NCBI RefSeq assembly: GCF_028283785.1
Contig: NZ_JAPWKB010000019.1
Location: 82,001 to 146,000, forward strand
Source of the DNA: Paraburkholderia sp.
GTDB taxonomy: Bacteria > Pseudomonadota > Gammaproteobacteria > Burkholderiales > Burkholderiaceae
Length of the DNA stretch: 64,000 nucleotides
Reading direction: 5' to 3'
The notes beneath the pieces are model-generated. The model made no database searches, was not told the origin of the DNA, and saw nothing but the letters and a program-made list of their open reading frames with translations. Of the stretch, positions 60,943 to 64,000 are shown piece by piece (within the stretch, counting starts at the first letter, position 1; the number at the start of each line of letters is the position of its first letter). Both the position numbers and the translations under genes were made by a program.

Positions 60943-61683
60943 TCACCAGCCGCCCCATCGCGAGGCGAGTGCGGCGAGCACCGCGATACCGGCCGTTTCC
61001 GTGCGCAACACGCGCGGACCGAGCCCGACGGCAGTGAAGTTGTGGCTCGTGGCCGCGGCTTCTTCGGCAGCGGAAAAGCCGCCTTCCGGCCCGACCAGCA
61101 AGGTCACGCGGCCATGCGGCGGACTCGTGGGCAGCGCGGAAAAGCTGATACTCGCACGCGGCGACAACAGCAGACGCATTTCGCCTTCTTCCGGCGAACG
61201 CGGCAACGCGCCGAGCCATGTCGCGATTTCACGCACCGGCGCGACTTCGGGCAGCCGGTTGCGGCCGCACTGCTCGCACGCGGCGCGCACGATGCCTTGC
61301 CAATGCGCGTGACGGCGCTGCGCGCGTTCGCCGGACAGGCGCACGACGCTGCGCGTGGTGGTCAGCGGGATGAAACCGGACACGCCGAGTTCGACGGCCT
61401 TTTCGATCAGCCAGTCCATCTTGTCGCCGCCCGCGATGCCTTGCGCCAGCGTCAGTTGGTATGGCGGTTCGACCTCGATCTGGCGATAGTCGCGGATTTT
61501 GACGGTGACCGAACGGCGCTCGACTTCGACGAGTTCGGCGCTGTATTCGCCGCCTTCGCCGTTGAAAAGCACGATCGAATCACCGGCCTGAAGGCGTAAA
61601 ACCTGGATGTGGCGCGTGACGTCATCGGGGAGCTGCATGATGTCGCCGGGCCTCAGAGTGGTACCGACGAAGAAGCGAGGCAT
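60943..61683 (-). CDS. rsmE: 16S rRNA m3U1498 methyltransferase RsmE
   Basis: A 246-residue SPOUT-fold methyltransferase. MPRFFVGTTLRPGDIMQLP is the usual start; the RNA-binding N-terminal domain is followed by KMDWLIEKAVELGVSGFIPL, and the trefoil knot by LLVGPEGGFSAAE and LGPRVLRTETAGIAVL, which bind SAM. An in-frame ATG at 61698 would add five residues; neither start has a clear ribosome binding site. It follows the VOC-family gene on the same strand. Confidence 0.94.
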   Translation of the reverse strand: MPRFFVGTTLRPGDIMQLPDDVTRHIQVLRLQAGDSIVLFNGEGGEYSAELVEVERRSVTVKIRDYRQIEVEPPYQLTLAQGIAGGDKMDWLIEKAVELGVSGFIPLTTTRSVVRLSGERAQRRHAHWQGIVRAACEQCGRNRLPEVAPVREIATWLGALPRSPEEGEMRLLLSPRASISFSALPTSPPHGRVTLLVGPEGGFSAAEEAAATSHNFTAVGLGPRVLRTETAGIAVLAALASRWGGW

Positions 61684-61702
61684 CAGAAAAATACTCATTA
61701 GT

Positions 61703-62116
61703 TCACGAAAGGTGGCGAGCGAGCGCCCAGCGGTAGCCGTCCAGATCTTCGATCTGGGCGAACCGGTCGCCCCAGAACTGATCCTGTGGCTCGCTCAGCG
61801 ATTTCGCGCCGGCCGCGAGGGCCCGCGCATAAACCGCGTCGACATCGTCGACATAGAGATAAAACGATTGCGGTGCAATCGCGCCCGCGCTCCGTGGTGT
61901 GCGTGCCGTCGAACCGAACGCGCCTTCCGGCGCAAACATCACGATCAGTTGATCCTGATACGTCATCTCGACATGCATTACGACACCGTCGTCCTGGACG
62001 CTGTCGCGCACTTCGAAGCCGAACGCGGCCTCGAAGAACGCAATGGCGGTCCGCGCGTCGCGGACCGTCAGATAAGGGGTCAACCAGGGCACACCGGCTG
62101 GGCGGAAGGCGGTCAT
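61703..62116 (-). CDS. VOC/glyoxalase-fold protein
   Basis: A 137-residue vicinal oxygen chelate protein. PWLTPYLTVRDARTAIAFFEAAFGFE and the second half with FYLYVDDVDAVYARALAAGAK, QDQFWGDRFAQIEDLDGYRWALA, form the paired beta-alpha repeats typical of PhnB-like/glyoxalase members. The function is unknown. I start at 62116 (MTAFRPAGVPWL) because GGAG lies nine bases upstream; a longer frame begins at 62155. Confidence 0.85.
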   Translation of the reverse strand: MTAFRPAGVPWLTPYLTVRDARTAIAFFEAAFGFEVRDSVQDDGVVMHVEMTYQDQLIVMFAPEGAFGSTARTPRSAGAIAPQSFYLYVDDVDAVYARALAAGAKSLSEPQDQFWGDRFAQIEDLDGYRWALARHLS

Positions 62117-62215
62117 GGAATACTCCGGATCTTGGTACGCGCAGCAAGACTGCAATGCCAGGAAAGGTCAACTTGTACTGCAAAGGTCAACCGAACCACG
62201 CATTCTCCTGCCGCG

Positions 62216-63139
62216 CTATCTCAATGGCTTTAAGAATTGACTTAGTTTATCGCGGGCCGCGGCACCTGAGGCGAACAGGCTCACGTGCGACGCCGCGTCG
62301 TACCACTTCAGATGCTCAATCTGTCGGGCGGACAACCGGTCCGCAACATCTGCGCCCGTCAACGCGGCGGGGTCGAGCGCGTCGCTCGCGGACGCCATCA
62401 TCCACGGCGATCCGTACAGCGGCACGAACGTCGCGAGCGGTCGCACCGTGTCGAACGACGCGCACAGATCGTCGAGCAGTGCGGCCACACGCGCCGCGTG
62501 AAAATACGGCGAACCGAGGTGCAGCGACAGCGTTGCCTGCGGGTTCATCACGCGCTTGATCTGTGCGTAAAACGCCGGCGTGTACAGGCTGGCGGCAGGT
62601 GAGTCGGGCGGCGTGAGATCGAAGATCACGAGATCGAAACGCTCCTGCGGATCGATGCTCGCGCGAGCGACGAAATCCGCGGCATCGCCGACGACCACCT
62701 CGACACGCGGATCGTCGAATGCGCCGCCGTGCACGTCGGGCAAATACTGCTGCGTCAGACGGATCACGTCGGCGTCGAGTTCCGCGACGACGATCCGCTC
62801 GATCTCCCGATGCTTCAGCAATTGCCGCGCGGCGCCGCCGTCGCCGCCGCCGAGCACCAGCGCGCGCGCCGGTCCGGGATGGGCAATCGCGCCCGGATGC
62901 ACCATCGACTCGTGATAGATGAATTCGTCGCCGGTCGATGTCATCGGGCGGCCGTCGAGCGTGAACAGACGTCCGAGCCGCGGCGTGTCCCACACCTCGA
63001 TCCGCTGAAACGGCGAGTCCACGCGTTCGAGCAACTGCGCGCCGGGAAAACCGTAGATCGCGTCCGCAGACGGCTGAAACACGAGTGAGTGGCTCAAAAC
63101 GAGGCGCGGTCGAACGCGGAAGGGCGGTGATGCGGACAT
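62216..63139 (-). CDS. speE: Spermidine synthase-like methyltransferase-fold protein
   Basis: A protein of about 307 residues with the polyamine synthase fold. Key features are DEFIYHESMVHPG at residues 71-83 with the YHE motif, ALVLGGGDGGAARQLLKH around 93-109, which binds decarboxylated SAM, IVVAELDADVIRLTQQYLP and LVIFDLTPPDSP with the catalytic acid. The start MSASPPFRVRP at 63139 lacks a ribosome binding site and is next to a TATAAT sequence on the minus strand, so the true start is uncertain; another ATG lies at 63184. It may also be one of the SpeE-like proteins of unknown substrate. Confidence 0.8.
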   Translation of the reverse strand: MSASPPFRVRPRLVLSHSLVFQPSADAIYGFPGAQLLERVDSPFQRIEVWDTPRLGRLFTLDGRPMTSTGDEFIYHESMVHPGAIAHPGPARALVLGGGDGGAARQLLKHREIERIVVAELDADVIRLTQQYLPDVHGGAFDDPRVEVVVGDAADFVARASIDPQERFDLVIFDLTPPDSPAASLYTPAFYAQIKRVMNPQATLSLHLGSPYFHAARVAALLDDLCASFDTVRPLATFVPLYGSPWMMASASDALDPAALTGADVADRLSARQIEHLKWYDAASHVSLFASGAAARDKLSQFLKPLR

Positions 63140-63564
63140 TATAGAGGCGCGTCGGTGCGCGGCCGGACGGGGCCGCCAAACCATGCAACGCGCGACGGGC
63201 CAGCGTCAGCGCATCCGTCAACCGCGCGATCGGTGCCGACCATCGCTCGCGCGGCAACACGGTTTCGGCAACGTCGTCACGCCCCGACGACACGCGATCG
63301 ACAGATCGTCCGCGCGCCGTCCGCGTCCCCGGCACGCCCGCATTTTTATCCGTCAGGCCCGCCCGGCAATGCTCGACGGCGCTTTCCGACGGTCTGTTCG
63401 GCGGGGAATACGGGCTGCCTTCTGCTAGAATGCTCTGCTTTGCAGCCTTGTCCGATTGCTTTGCCCGTTTCGCGTCTTCCGGCGCCGCATCGTGCGCCGA
63501 AGCAGACTGGCCGCCGAGCAACCGGACCGCCGCGCGCACCGCTTTCTCGTTCTCCGGACTCGAC
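63140..63564. other. Gene-free stretch between the speE-like and transketolase genes
   Basis: About 425 bases containing the divergent control region. A TAGAAT hexamer at 63425 is a possible -10 box of the transketolase gene. A minus-strand frame that begins MSSPENEKAVRAAVRLLGGQ has a protein-like start but continues in an arginine-rich shadow and has no family match, so I do not call it. Confidence 0.4.
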
Positions 63565-64000
63565 ATGACGATCCCGTCTTCCGCACCCACCTCCCTGATG
63601 GCCAATGCAATCCGCGCTCTGGCCATGGACGCCGTTCAACAAGCGAATTCCGGTCACCCCGGCATGCCGATGGGCATGGCCGAGATCGGCGTGGCGCTGT
63701 GGTCGCGTCACCTGCGCCACAACCCCACGAACCCGCATTGGGCCGACCGCGACCGCTTCGTGCTGTCGAACGGGCACGGCTCGATGCTGCTGTACTCGTT
63801 GCTGCATCTGACCGGCTACGACCTGCCGATCGGCGAGCTGAAAAACTTCCGCCAGATGCATTCGAAGACGCCGGGTCACCCGGAATTCGGCATCACGCCG
63901 GGCGTCGAAACGACCACGGGCCCGCTGGGTCAAGGTCTGGCGAACGCTGTCGGCATGGCGCTCGCGGAGTCGCTGCTCGCGGCTGAATTCAACAAGGCCG
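63565..64000 (+). CDS. tkt: Transketolase (N-terminal part)
   Basis: The first 145 residues of a transketolase, a thiamine-diphosphate enzyme of the pentose phosphate and Calvin pathways. The start MTIPSSAPTSLMANAIRALAM, then NSGHPGMPMGMAEIGVALW, DRDRFVLSNGHGSMLLY and GITPGVETTTGPLGQGLANAVG, with the conserved His and Gly cofactor residues, leave no doubt. The gene runs off the right edge; the full length is about 670 residues. Confidence 0.97.
   Translation, partial: MTIPSSAPTSLMANAIRALAMDAVQQANSGHPGMPMGMAEIGVALWSRHLRHNPTNPHWADRDRFVLSNGHGSMLLYSLLHLTGYDLPIGELKNFRQMHSKTPGHPEFGITPGVETTTGPLGQGLANAVGMALAESLLAAEFNKA

Noticed and set aside
62316..63626. A 436-codon minus-strand frame starting opposite the transketolase start
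   Set aside because: It overlaps the clear speE-like gene in another frame and is arginine-rich with no motif.
1..64000. CRISPR arrays, prophage or insertion sequences
   Set aside because: No regularly spaced repeats, integrases, transposases or paired terminal repeats were seen; the only regular repeats are coding ones in the H1-like and PgpA genes.

Overview
The window looks like a stretch of the main chromosome of a Burkholderiales bacterium, most likely Paraburkholderia or a close relative (Burkholderia, Caballeronia). The DNA is GC-rich throughout. The conserved blocks rplU-rpmA-obgE-proB, accB-accC-prmA, mpl-esterase-RNB-aroE-mtgA and thiL-pgpA-pncC are typical of that group. This assignment comes from gene content and protein family resemblance; no database search was possible.

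Layout. 1-5016 (minus strand): part of a type VI secretion operon, tssA-tssB-tssC-hcp-tssE-tssF, with tssF cut by the window edge. It is followed by an AT-rich gene-free stretch, tRNA-Pro(CGG) and ispB. 7041-10403: rplU-rpmA, obgE and proB. 10458-18457: a lipoprotein gene, rppH, proS, a MarC-family gene, hpt, ffh, a CcsA-like membrane protein gene, a small zinc-binding protein gene and a frameshifted ampD. 18586-23623: nrdA and nrdB, with twin NrdR-like boxes in front of nrdA and several strong hairpins between and in front of the genes. 24068-28482: a lysine/alanine-rich histone H1-like gene, a glycine-zipper lipoprotein gene, a PfkB kinase gene, tpx and a zinc-ribbon DUF3426 gene. 28531-32428 (minus): prmA, accC, accB, a small unknown ORF and a TlpA-like thioredoxin gene. 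32439-39503: a nucleotidyltransferase-like gene, mpl, an esterase gene, an RNB exonuclease gene, a frameshifted aroE and mtgA. 39543-41169: a glycosyltransferase gene and an outer-membrane beta-barrel gene.

41491-52388 is a sugar catabolic cluster: an IclR regulator, a frameshifted dgoK, dgoA, two short-chain dehydrogenases, an AraFGH-type ABC importer, an SMP-30 lactonase and an aldose 1-epimerase. Together they supply uptake, mutarotation, oxidation, lactone hydrolysis, 2-keto-3-deoxy-galactonate phosphorylation and aldol cleavage, that is, a De Ley-Doudoroff-type D-galactose (and probably L-arabinose) route. The aldonate dehydratase is not in the cluster. 52466-64000: pyrF, a toxin-antitoxin pair with a frameshifted toxin, a DUF985 cupin gene, pncC, pgpA, thiL, maeB (malic enzyme fused to a phosphotransacetylase-like domain), a barnase-like secreted RNase with a barstar-like inhibitor, rsmE, a VOC protein gene, a spermidine-synthase-like gene and the start of a transketolase gene.

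The most striking overall signal is that four genes (ampD, aroE, dgoK and the toxin) each appear intact apart from one net +1 nucleotide shift. The shared direction, and the presence of a normally essential gene among them, suggest base-calling or assembly insertions rather than four real pseudogenes. No CRISPR array, prophage or insertion sequence was seen.
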